A stretch of DNA of 5,477 nt, taken from JBKEAJ01 sp047972135 (GTDB taxonomy: Bacteria > Bacteroidota > Bacteroidia > Bacteroidales > Prolixibacteraceae). The notes under the pieces are model-generated. The model made no database searches. It was not told the origin of the DNA and worked only from the letters and a program-made list of their open reading frames with translations. The position numbers were made by a program, and so were the translations under genes. Where the stretch lies: assembly GCA_047972135.1 (NCBI GenBank), contig JBKEAJ010000008.1, forward strand, positions 1 through 5,477. The letters run 5' to 3'. The first letter of the stretch is position 1. Every line of letters begins with the position of its first letter. Below are positions 1 through 5,477 of the stretch, one piece after another.

Positions 1-779
1 AAATTAAAGCCGATACTCGGACACATAGCACCTTTCAGCACCGTGTCTCTACCAATTTTTAGTCGCAATATTTTTATCTGATTAAAAAAGAACTCATTGA
101 ACTTCAGACGCAGCTGTGCCGCTTCCAGCTCCTTGACATTCTTTGGGAAATGAACTGCACGATAGGCTTCTTCGAGGGCAGTCAGTTTGTTTTGCTCTAT
201 AATGCCTGCCGGCAAAACCTCCTCTATCTTTCCCTCAACTTGTTTCAATAATTCTGCTTGTATACTGCTGATTTGTTTAGAGTTAAGGTAGCTCTTTTTC
301 ATCCTCTCCGTAGTGTTGTAGATGGGCAGAAAAGCATTCTGATATAGTTGTTGCATATGCTTTTCTACAGGCTCTACCTCTGGATGGGCGATGTTATATC
401 TATCGTTAAATTTGGCAGGTTTTCCAAATATCACATACTCTTGTCCTTGACGGAAAAAGTCTTTAAAATGATGTATACTCTTAAACCAGATAAGCTCGAT
501 TGTTCCTGTGTCGTCATGGAATATGGCTGTTAGTCTACGCTTACGTCCCTCGCCTAGCTCATTGACTTTCATCACAAAACCCCGTAGCTGAATATATGCT
601 GTCGAGCTGTTTATATCCCTGATTTTATAGAACTTAGAGCGGTCGACATAGCGGAAAGGGTAGTGCTGTATTATGTCGGCAAAGCTATGTACACCAAGCT
701 CCTTAGTGAGGGTTTCCGCTTTTTTTGGACCGACTCCCTTGATGTATTTTATGTCTGTATTTAGTATATCGCGTGGCAA
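1..779 (-). CDS. recG: ATP-dependent DNA helicase RecG, N-terminal part (runs off left edge)
   Basis: RecG is a superfamily 2 helicase that remodels stalled replication forks and branch-migrates Holliday junctions in the cytoplasm. The window holds 259 codons of its N-terminal DNA-binding (wedge) region; the helicase motor motifs would lie beyond the left edge. Visible are an N-terminal IKYIKGVGPKKAETL helix-hairpin-helix-like motif, then HYPFRYVDR, an OB-fold stretch (about residues 60-135, with GFVMKVNELG and LIWFK), and the family segment LPIYNTTERMKKSYL. The reading frame is open from base 3 to an in-frame TGA at 795-797. No ATG lies between that stop and the conserved motif, so TTG at 777-779 is the likely start and gives L/M-PRDILNTDIKYIKGVG, a normal RecG beginning. 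A Bacteroidetes -7 element lies about 20 bases upstream. Identity is sure; the exact start is less so. Confidence 0.93.
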   Translation of the reverse strand, partial: MPRDILNTDIKYIKGVGPKKAETLTKELGVHSFADIIQHYPFRYVDRSKFYKIRDINSSTAYIQLRGFVMKVNELGEGRKRRLTAIFHDDTGTIELIWFKSIHHFKDFFRQGQEYVIFGKPAKFNDRYNIAHPEVEPVEKHMQQLYQNAFLPIYNTTERMKKSYLNSKQISSIQAELLKQVEGKIEEVLPAGIIEQNKLTALEEAYRAVHFPKNVKELEAAQLRLKFNEFFFNQIKILRLKIGRDTVLKGAMCPSIGFN

Positions 780-799
780 AATGGCTATTTCTACTCACG

Positions 800-807
800 C
801 AAAGGTA
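800..807 (-). promoter_or_regulatory. Probable -7 promoter element of recG
   Basis: Read on the minus strand this is TACCTTTG, an exact match to the Bacteroidetes -7 consensus TAnnTTTG. It lies 20 bases before the proposed TTG start and 24 bases past the stop of the small upstream gene, so the leader would be only about 15 bases. I see no clear -33 TTG at the usual spacing, only a poor match. The element suggests recG can be transcribed from its own promoter, and its position just upstream supports the TTG start. Confidence 0.45.
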
Positions 808-831
808 GGGAATAATCTGATGCCATGGTGC

Positions 832-1071
832 TTAAAATTTCTCAATAATTATGCACTCGCTATCATCGTGGCTACTAGGGAAGTCGAGCGGCTCCATGTC
901 ATGTTTTTCCATGTTGTCGAATATTTCAGGGTTTATTCCGAAACTTGAAAAGAGCAAGTCTGTTTTTGACAATTCACCTGTTCTTATTTTGACTATAAAG
1001 TACACAAAAGCACTGATTGATAGCAGGAATGCGATTGAAGACACCGCAAATTTAATGATATATGCATCCAT
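832..1071 (-). CDS. Small single-pass membrane protein, function unknown
   Basis: This is a 79-residue ORF I cannot assign to a family. Residues about 9-27 form one hydrophobic segment (AVSSIAFLLSISAFVYFIV), followed at once by basic residues (K28, R30). By the positive-inside rule this suggests a short outside N-terminus and a cytoplasmic tail. The tail is polar and acidic (KHDMEPLDFPSSHDDSE) and ends in a hydrophobic IIIEKF. I chose ATG 1071 because it places the membrane segment near the N-terminus; an ATG at 1101 would add ten residues. The gene ends 52 bases before the recG start on the same strand, so the two could be cotranscribed. The opposite strand is also open here (851-1105), but the minus reading has the more protein-like composition. 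It could be a real lineage-specific gene or a chance ORF. Confidence 0.55.
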   Translation of the reverse strand: MDAYIIKFAVSSIAFLLSISAFVYFIVKIRTGELSKTDLLFSSFGINPEIFDNMEKHDMEPLDFPSSHDDSECIIIEKF

Positions 1072-1397
1072 TTCTAATTGTGTTTTAAATATTAAAGTCA
1101 AATAGCTATCATATGCTCAATTATATATTTCATTTACCCTTAGACAACGTAAAATTAATATGGTTTAATATGTGGGAGATGATTTTTTTACGAAAAAGAA
1201 AAATATACTTAGATATCCTTTTTGTATTTCGCAGTAAATCAGACAAATACTTGCGTTTTGCACAAAGGCTATTCCTAAGTCTACAACTTTATTACTACTT
1301 TTGTGTATTGTAGAGAGATGAATTTGAGAATAAATTCTGGCTGATAGCTGATAGCAATCTAAATGTAAGAAGCAGGCAGCCATAAAACAAGAAAACA
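1072..1397. other. Gene-free divergent intergenic region
   Basis: About 330 AT-rich bases separate the minus-strand small gene from sufB. ORFs can be read in both directions, but they have low-complexity, phenylalanine- and tyrosine-rich translations with no recognisable domain, as expected from AT-rich spacer. The region holds the candidate sufB -7 element, an 8-base palindrome ATAGCTAT at 1102-1109, and a perfect 7-base tandem repeat CTGATAG twice at 1341-1354 in the sufB leader. I see no tRNA, no known riboswitch and no IscR-type site that I could defend. Confidence 0.6.
1296..1303 (+). promoter_or_regulatory. Probable -7 promoter element of sufB
   Basis: The sequence TACTTTTG exactly matches the Bacteroidetes -7 consensus TAnnTTTG. 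Transcription starting about seven bases downstream would give a leader of roughly 88 bases before the sufB ATG. No TTG is present at the normal -33 spacing; the nearest TTTG, at 1257-1260, is too far upstream. This is the best candidate in the region, but an 8-base match alone is weak evidence. Confidence 0.4.
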
Positions 1398-2840
1398 ATG
1401 TCAGAACAAAATAAAATAATAGAAGACCTCTCGAAGAAGGAATATGAGTACGGATTTACTTCCAATATTGAGACGGAGTCTTTCCCTAAAGGGCTTAGCG
1501 AGGATGTGGTGAGACGTATTTCGGCAATAAAAGAAGAGCCAGAATTCCTTCTTGACTTTCGCTTAAAGGCTTTCAAGAAATGGCAATCTATGCAGATGCC
1601 TAAATGGGCGTACTTAGACATTCCTGAAATTGATTATCAGGATGTTATATACTACGCCGCACCCAAAAAGCCGAAACTTAACAGTCTCGACGAGGCAGAC
1701 CCCGAGTTGCTTGAAACTTTCAAGAAGCTGGGTGTTCCCGTCGAGGAGCAAAAAGCACTTGCGGGTGTTGCAGTGGATGCTGTTATCGACAGTGTGTCGG
1801 TAACTACAACTTTCAAGGAGACCCTTGCCGAAAAAGGGATTATCTTCTGCTCGTTCAGCGAGGCTGTGAGGGAACATCCGGAATTGGTGAAGCAGTATCT
1901 TGGCAGGGTTGTACCTTATTCTGACAACTATTTTGCTGCTCTTAACTCTGCCGTTTTTAGCGACGGTTCGTTTTGCTACATTCCCAAGGGGGTAAAGTGT
2001 CCGATGGAGTTGTCAACATATTTCCGTATAAATGCGGCAAATACAGGACAGTTTGAACGCACACTTATCATTGCCGACGACGACAGCTATGTTAGCTATC
2101 TTGAGGGCTGCACTGCTCCGCAACGCGATGAAAATCAGCTTCATGCAGCAGTTGTAGAGATAATAGCTATGGACAGAGCAAGCGTAAAGTACTCGACTGT
2201 ACAGAATTGGTATCCGGGCGACAAAAACGGCAAGGGTGGCATATTCAACTTTGTTACCAAGCGTGGGATTTGCGAGGGCAAGTCTTCCAAAATTAGCTGG
2301 ACGCAGGTCGAAACTGGCTCTGCCATAACATGGAAATACCCAAGCTGCATACTCAAAGGCGACAACTCCATCGGGGAGTTTAACTCTGTGGCAATGACCA
2401 ACAACGCTCAGCAAGCTGACACTGGTACAAAAATGATTCATCTTGGCAAAAACACTAAGAGCCGTATCGTTTCTAAAGGTATCTCTGCGGGAAAGAGCAA
2501 AAACAGCTATCGTGGACTAGTTAAGATAGCTCCACGTGCTTCTAACGCTCGCAATTTCTCGCAATGCGACTCTCTGCTACTTGGCGACAAATGCGGTGCG
2601 CATACATTCCCATACATCGACACCAAAAATAGCACGTCGATAGTGGAACACGAAGCAACAACATCCAAGATTAGCGACGAACAACTATTCTACTGCAATC
2701 AGCGAGGGCTCGACCCTGAGGAAGCTGTAGGTATGATTGTAAACGGCTATGCCAGAGAGGTCTTGCAGGAGTTGCCTATGGAGTTTGCCGTTGAAGCCCA
2801 AAAGCTACTGCAAATCAGCTTAGAAGGAAGCGTGGGATAG
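1398..2840 (+). CDS. sufB: Fe-S cluster assembly scaffold protein SufB
   Basis: SufB is a core subunit of the cytoplasmic SufBC2D complex, where Fe-S clusters are built from iron and from sulfur delivered by the cysteine desulfurase SufS before transfer to target proteins. The 480-residue length is normal for the family. The C-terminal beta-helix core is intact. C390 in SQCDSLLLGD and the E417-H418-E419 triad in VEHEATT match residues implicated in cluster assembly in E. coli SufB (C405 and E432-H433-E434). The YLEGCTAP cysteine (C238) and the closing FAVEAQKLLQISLEGSVG helix are also present. The start is ATG 1398, preceded by an A-rich stretch typical of Bacteroidota translation starts; it gives a normal N-terminus containing YEYGFTSNIETE. 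No frameshift is seen. Unusually, sufC does not follow: the next gene is a convergent fic remnant after 64 bases. Confidence 0.97.
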   Translation: MSEQNKIIEDLSKKEYEYGFTSNIETESFPKGLSEDVVRRISAIKEEPEFLLDFRLKAFKKWQSMQMPKWAYLDIPEIDYQDVIYYAAPKKPKLNSLDEADPELLETFKKLGVPVEEQKALAGVAVDAVIDSVSVTTTFKETLAEKGIIFCSFSEAVREHPELVKQYLGRVVPYSDNYFAALNSAVFSDGSFCYIPKGVKCPMELSTYFRINAANTGQFERTLIIADDDSYVSYLEGCTAPQRDENQLHAAVVEIIAMDRASVKYSTVQNWYPGDKNGKGGIFNFVTKRGICEGKSSKISWTQVETGSAITWKYPSCILKGDNSIGEFNSVAMTNNAQQADTGTKMIHLGKNTKSRIVSKGISAGKSKNSYRGLVKIAPRASNARNFSQCDSLLLGDKCGAHTFPYIDTKNSTSIVEHEATTSKISDEQLFYCNQRGLDPEEAVGMIVNGYAREVLQELPMEFAVEAQKLLQISLEGSVG

Positions 2841-2860
2841 TACCTGCCGGAATATCCACG

Positions 2861-2888
2861 TGCACAATAAGCTGCCATTTCTTGTGCA
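2861..2888. terminator. Hairpin between convergent sufB and fic remnant, possible terminator
   Basis: TGCACAA at 2861-2867 pairs perfectly with TTGTGCA at 2882-2888, leaving a 14-base loop. It lies 20 bases after the sufB stop and 16 bases beyond the fic remnant's stop, the expected place for a shared terminator of converging genes. There is no T-run directly after the stem on the plus strand, so it is not a classic intrinsic terminator. It may act weakly or simply be chance. Confidence 0.3.
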
Positions 2889-2904
2889 TACTTTGATTCA
2901 ACTA

Positions 2905-3080
2905 TCATCTTTCTTTTAGAACTTTGAGTAGTGGTTCATTCAAGTAATAGTTTCTGTTGCCTACTTTTATTTTGGTAAGTAATCCTGCATCTGCAAGGGT
3001 GTTCAAGTAACTTGAAGCCGTATTCCTGTGAATTTTAAGCTCACGCTCCAAAAAACTGTTTTTGGTATAAGGATGCTTAA
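2905..3080 (-). pseudogene. C-terminal winged-helix remnant of a Fic-family protein
   Basis: About 58 codons survive, beginning at KHPYTKNSFLEREL and running through HRNTASSYLNTLADAGLLTKI and VGNRNYYLNEPLLKVL to a natural stop at 2905. This is the C-terminal helix-turn-helix / winged-helix module of many Fic proteins, enzymes that typically transfer AMP or another group onto target proteins. The catalytic Fic core with its HPFxxGNGR motif is absent from the window. The gene is cut at 3080 by the left end of the insertion sequence. The frame runs on through the terminal repeat to an in-frame TAA at 3121-3123 and picks up an ATG at 3085-3087 that belongs to the IS. A 60-residue product could therefore still be translated. 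Family assignment rests on the characteristic HPYT...RNTASSYL pattern and is fairly sure. Confidence 0.72.
3077..3080. repeat. Left TTAA flanking the insertion sequence (probable target duplication)
   Basis: TTAA directly abuts the left terminal inverted repeat, and the same four bases abut the right one at 5184-5187. They are best read as a target-site duplication, or as recurring TTAA target choice. Because TTAA is its own reverse complement, it could alternatively be an extension of the inverted repeats. Confidence 0.5.
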
Positions 3081-3094
3081 CCCACATTGCAGCA
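3081..3094 (+). repeat. Left terminal inverted repeat of the IS
   Basis: CCCACATTGCAGCA matches the reverse complement of 5170-5183 in all 14 positions. Counting the flanking CTTAA, identity between the two ends extends to 19 bases (3076-3094 against 5170-5188). Further inward, similarity drops to scattered matches. Confidence 0.9.
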
Positions 3095-3213
3095 TAAACC
3101 TTTCGGGAAGTTAAATTGAATTAAAGTCTTATTCTATTTCTGTCTCAAGTCCCAGAGAATTGCTCAAACGATAAAAAAGCAGGAAAATAAGGCATATTCC
3201 ACTCAGTAGCGTC

Positions 3214-3240
3214 AAACCGTTTTGTAGTGCACCACGGTTT
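3214..3240 (+). promoter_or_regulatory. Hairpin upstream of the transposase start
   Basis: AAACCGT (3214-3220) pairs perfectly with ACGGTTT (3234-3240) across a 13-base loop, and the stem runs directly into further T residues (TTTTTGG). It sits 35 bases before the transposase ATG, inside the element. Its shape resembles a weak intrinsic terminator. In other insertion sequences such structures keep transcription from the flanking DNA from reading into the transposase; that role is inferred here. Confidence 0.35.
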
Positions 3241-3275
3241 TTGGATTTCTGAAATATGAGTTAGACATTTGTGGC

Positions 3276-5153
3276 ATGTTTATACGAAGCTCATTACGAC
3301 AAAATCCGGCAACAATGGACTCCGATTCTTACTTTAGAATTGTGGAAAGCTATCGTAATGCGCTTGGAGAAGTACGTCAGCGTAGTTTGTTGACAATCGG
3401 ATTCTCGCAAAAACTGACCATCGATAATATGGACTTGGTCAGCGAAAGTCTCAATGCACTTGTCGAAGGTAGTCCGATACTTCATGAAGATGAACCAAGT
3501 CGAGAGCTTGCCCAATTATATTACAGTCAGCTTGTCAAAGGCAAGAAGATAGACCGCAAGAAGAGAAACGGCAAAGAAGAACACGACTGGGAAACTGTTG
3601 ATTTGAACAGTATTAATAATAAAGATGTCAGAGAACTTGGTGCAGAATGGATAGTATATCAAGCTCTGCAGGAACTGAAAATAAGAGAGTTTCTCGAAAG
3701 CAGAAAATGGACAGATGAGCAGATATCATTAGCAGAAACACATCTTGTTGCACGCACGGTATTTCCTTGTAGCGAGAACAAGGCAGCAAGTTATATCACC
3801 GAGAACTCGGCAGTTTGTGAGCTTACCAGTTATCCCATAAAGAAGCTTACACGGCATAAACTATATGACATTAGCAAGGCTCTTTTTTCAGAGAAAGAAG
3901 GACTTGAGAACCATCTTTCAAAGAAGACCAACGAACTGTTTGACCTTCAAGATAAGATAATCTTGTACGACCTGACTAATACGTATTTTGAGGGAGACAT
4001 GCGCAAAAGTCAGCTTGCAAAGCGAGGACGCAGTAAGGAAAAACGCAGCGATTGTCCACTAGTTGTTTTGGCTTTGGTCGTGAACGTAGAGGGTTTTATA
4101 AAATACTCTTCCATTTACAAAGGCAATATGAGCGATGCAGCAACTATGGAGGATACAATAAACAACATGAGAGCTGCGACAAGTTTGAAAAAAGATGCCA
4201 AATGTATTGTTGTTTTGGATGCCGGTATTGCTACGGATGCAAATCTTGAAATGATAAAGAACAAGGGATATGATTATGTTTGCGTAAGTCACACTAAGAT
4301 AAAGGACTTCAAGATAAACAAGGCTGATAAACCGGTCTCGGTAGAGGATAACAAAGGTCGAGAAATAAAGCTTCAAAAGGTTGAGAGTGACAAATATGAC
4401 GACTATCTTTTGCAAGTATCCTCAGCGGGTAAGAGGCTGAAAGAATCATCAATGTTGAATCAATTTTGTAAGCGTTATGAGGAAGGCTTACAAAAAGTGT
4501 CATCATCAATAGAGCGTAAAGGCGGAGTGAAGCGGTTTGATAAAGTTTGTGAGCGCATCGGACGACTGAAAGAGAAATATCCTTCGGTGCATTTGTTGTA
4601 CGATATAGATTTATGTCAAGGCAAGGAAGGCGTTTGCACTCAAATGACATGGACAAGAAACAATAAGAAATTACAAGGAAAACTGTCAGATGCAGGCAAC
4701 TATTTTTTACGAACAAACATAGACCAACCTGAAGAGGACTTGGTTTGGACGACTTACAATTGTATTCGAGAAGTTGAGAGCTCATTCAGATGCTTGAAAA
4801 CCGATTTGGATTTGCGCCCTATATATCACAAAACGGACGATGCCACACAAGCACATCTCCATTTAGGTTTGATGGCATATTGGCTGGTGAATACCATTCG
4901 TTATAAGCTAAAGTCTCACGGAATAACTCACTCATGGCAAGAATTGAATAGAATCATGCACACGCAGAAATGCGTAACTACTACCGTGAATAATAACAAA
5001 GGCGATATTATAAGTATCAGAAGATGTTCTTCGCCAAGTGAACAAGTCGAACGTATTTACAAGTCCTTAGGCTATAAAACGGCTCCTTTCACAAGGAAAA
5101 AATCCGTAGTGCACAGACTGAAAAATCAAAAAAATAAATCAGCTGGTCCATAG
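3276..5153 (+). CDS. IS1634-like DDE transposase
   Basis: This 625-residue transposase catalyses cut-and-paste movement of its element. The N-terminus MFIRSSLRQN...YFRIVESYRN is the family's usual opening and supports ATG 3276. The RNase-H-like catalytic core is visible. The first aspartate is D232 in LYDLTNTYFEGD, the second D315 in VVLDAGIATDANL, and the glutamate E501 in CIREVESSFRCLKTDLDLRP, followed by the helix of YHKTDDATQAHLHLGLMAYWL. The E-(6)-K spacing of the IS4-type signature is kept (E501, K508). The arginine expected four residues before the glutamate is replaced by isoleucine, with an arginine one position later. A large insertion, rich in charged residues, separates D315 and E501, as usual in this group. 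The basic C-terminal tail ends 30 bases before the right repeat. No frameshift or internal stop is seen, so it is probably functional. Confidence 0.93.
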   Translation: MFIRSSLRQNPATMDSDSYFRIVESYRNALGEVRQRSLLTIGFSQKLTIDNMDLVSESLNALVEGSPILHEDEPSRELAQLYYSQLVKGKKIDRKKRNGKEEHDWETVDLNSINNKDVRELGAEWIVYQALQELKIREFLESRKWTDEQISLAETHLVARTVFPCSENKAASYITENSAVCELTSYPIKKLTRHKLYDISKALFSEKEGLENHLSKKTNELFDLQDKIILYDLTNTYFEGDMRKSQLAKRGRSKEKRSDCPLVVLALVVNVEGFIKYSSIYKGNMSDAATMEDTINNMRAATSLKKDAKCIVVLDAGIATDANLEMIKNKGYDYVCVSHTKIKDFKINKADKPVSVEDNKGREIKLQKVESDKYDDYLLQVSSAGKRLKESSMLNQFCKRYEEGLQKVSSSIERKGGVKRFDKVCERIGRLKEKYPSVHLLYDIDLCQGKEGVCTQMTWTRNNKKLQGKLSDAGNYFLRTNIDQPEEDLVWTTYNCIREVESSFRCLKTDLDLRPIYHKTDDATQAHLHLGLMAYWLVNTIRYKLKSHGITHSWQELNRIMHTQKCVTTTVNNNKGDIISIRRCSSPSEQVERIYKSLGYKTAPFTRKKSVVHRLKNQKNKSAGP

Positions 5154-5169
5154 GAACTTATCGGAGATT

Positions 5170-5183
5170 TGCTGCAATGTGGG
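5170..5183 (-). repeat. Right terminal inverted repeat of the IS
   Basis: Read on the minus strand this is CCCACATTGCAGCA, identical to the left end at 3081-3094. It begins 16 bases after the transposase stop codon and marks the right boundary of the element. Confidence 0.9.
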
Positions 5184-5187
5184 TTAA
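5184..5187. repeat. Right TTAA flanking the insertion sequence (probable target duplication)
   Basis: TTAA adjoins the right terminal repeat and mirrors the copy at 3077-3080. On this side it probably belongs to the interrupted IS110 gene: related proteins continue LVNPQFLK, and a CTT-AAA/AAG pair for leucine-lysine contains TTAA. This favours TTAA as target DNA rather than part of the inverted repeat. Confidence 0.5.
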
Positions 5188-5431
5188 GAAATTGAGGGTT
5201 TACTAGGTGAAGTTCAAAGTCCTTTTCTAACAAACGCCAGATTGGAATCCAATAAATACCTGTGCTTTCCATACAAACATCACTAACATGATGTGTGAGC
5301 ATTATGGAGCTCATACGTTTAATTTCACGAGTGGTAACTCCAAATTTTTCTTCTGCTTTTATTCCTTGTTCATCAACAATACACATAAATATGCTATCTT
5401 TGTGAACATCAAGACCGCTAACTGTTCTCAT
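5184..5431 (-). pseudogene. N-terminal remnant of an IS110-family transposase, interrupted by the IS
   Basis: IS110-family transposases are DEDD (RuvC-like) recombinases that work with an element-encoded bridge RNA. The first 82 codons remain, from ATG 5431 through MRTVSGLDVHKDSIFMCI, YWIPIWRLLE and LVNPQFL. Two acidic positions of the DEDD core are visible, D8 in GLDVHKD and E55 in MESTGIYW. The rest, including the other catalytic aspartates and the C-terminal Tnp domain, is missing: after codon 82 the sequence becomes the right end of the neighbouring IS. The frame continues through IS DNA and stops at 5126-5128, adding 19 foreign residues (NPHCSKSP...). The product cannot be a working transposase. 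Identification is firm, since the N-terminus is very characteristic. Confidence 0.88.
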
Positions 5432-5477
5432 ATATTAAATTTTAAAATTAAACATTGTGCCTAGAGCACGTTAATTA
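5432..5477 (-). other. Upstream leader of the IS110 remnant, cut by the window edge
   Basis: The 46 bases before the IS110 start codon are very AT-rich and show no TAnnTTTG promoter element. A short hairpin GTGC-CTAGA-GCAC lies at 5457-5469. In IS110-type elements the DNA between the left end and the gene encodes the bridge RNA. This stretch may be the 3' part of it, but too little is present to show that. Confidence 0.3.

Larger units (their letters stand above)
3081..5183 (+). mobile_element. Complete IS1634-like (IS4-superfamily) insertion sequence
   Basis: A 2,103-bp element is bounded by 14-bp perfect inverted repeats (CCCACATTGCAGCA) and flanked on both sides by TTAA. It holds a single long transposase gene that fills it from 195 bases inside the left end to 30 bases inside the right end. 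The left non-coding part contains a hairpin just before the transposase. Ends and gene are intact, so it looks recently acquired and possibly still mobile. It separates the fic remnant from the IS110 remnant, two genes that do not belong together, which suggests a deletion or recombination at this copy. The boundaries are read directly from the repeats. The family name follows from the transposase. Confidence 0.88.

Noticed and set aside
348..533. Plus-strand ORF of 61 codons
   Set aside because: Lies wholly antisense to the clear recG reading frame and has no recognisable domain.
673..948. Plus-strand ORF of 91 codons
   Set aside because: Antisense to the recG start and the small membrane gene; composition and content look like chance.
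851..1105. Plus-strand ORF of 84 codons opposite the small membrane gene
   Set aside because: Overlaps the minus-strand ORF almost fully. The minus reading has a coherent membrane topology, while this one does not.
1113..1313. Plus-strand ORF of 66 codons in the intergenic region
   Set aside because: AT-driven translation rich in F, L, Y and I without domain features; it also overlaps the probable sufB promoter.
1165..1621. Minus-strand ORFs of 77 and 108 codons upstream of and overlapping sufB
   Set aside because: One lies in AT-rich spacer and the other is largely antisense to sufB; neither shows a domain.
2013..2441. Minus-strand ORF of 142 codons inside sufB
   Set aside because: A shadow of the well-conserved sufB coding frame.
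3081..3275. Possible additional small gene or antisense RNA at the left IS end
   Set aside because: No open frame with family features and no clear promoter; only the hairpin near the transposase start stands out.
4309..4785. Minus-strand ORF of 158 codons inside the transposase
   Set aside because: Antisense to the conserved transposase frame, with no recognisable domain; long open antisense frames are common in such genes.
5126..5183. Last 19 codons of the minus-strand IS110 ORF as genuine protein
   Set aside because: These codons lie in the right end of the IS1634-like element and are read-through, not IS110 sequence.
1..5477. A new defence or multi-gene system in the window
   Set aside because: The Fic remnant and transposases hinted at an accessory island, but only broken or standard IS genes are present; no intact unknown gene cluster can be supported.

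Overview
The window looks like a chromosomal segment of a Bacteroidota bacterium, probably of the order Bacteroidales. The evidence is moderate-to-low GC, A-rich leaders without a strong Shine-Dalgarno, exact matches to the Bacteroidetes -7 promoter element (TAnnTTTG) at two gene starts, and IS1634-type and IS110-type transposases of the kinds common in that phylum. Species cannot be told from the sequence.

Left half (1-2840), chromosomal genes. The minus strand carries the N-terminal 259 codons of the DNA helicase RecG, which runs off the left edge and seems to start at TTG 779. Upstream of it on the same strand is a small unrecognised one-pass membrane protein (832-1071). A divergent, gene-free region of about 330 bases follows, and then the intact plus-strand gene sufB, the Fe-S cluster scaffold subunit. 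The partners sufC and sufD, usually next to sufB, are not in the window.

Right half (2841-5477), mobile and broken genes. Convergent to sufB is the C-terminal winged-helix end of a Fic-family protein, cut at 3080. The cut is made by a complete 2,103-bp insertion sequence (3081-5183). It has 14-bp perfect terminal inverted repeats, is flanked on both sides by TTAA, and encodes a full-length 625-residue DDE transposase of the IS1634 (IS4-like) type. Its right end interrupts a second transposase gene of the IS110 family, of which only the first 82 codons remain.

The main interpretive point is that the two sides of the insertion sequence belong to unrelated genes (fic and IS110). The present arrangement is therefore probably not one clean insertion into an intact gene. 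It fits better with IS-mediated deletion, or with recombination between two copies of the element. No CRISPR array, tRNA or rRNA was seen. I did not find a convincing new multi-gene system. The points worth a second look are the rearranged IS junctions, the short winged-helix ORF whose start codon comes from the IS end, the isolated sufB, and the small membrane protein before recG.
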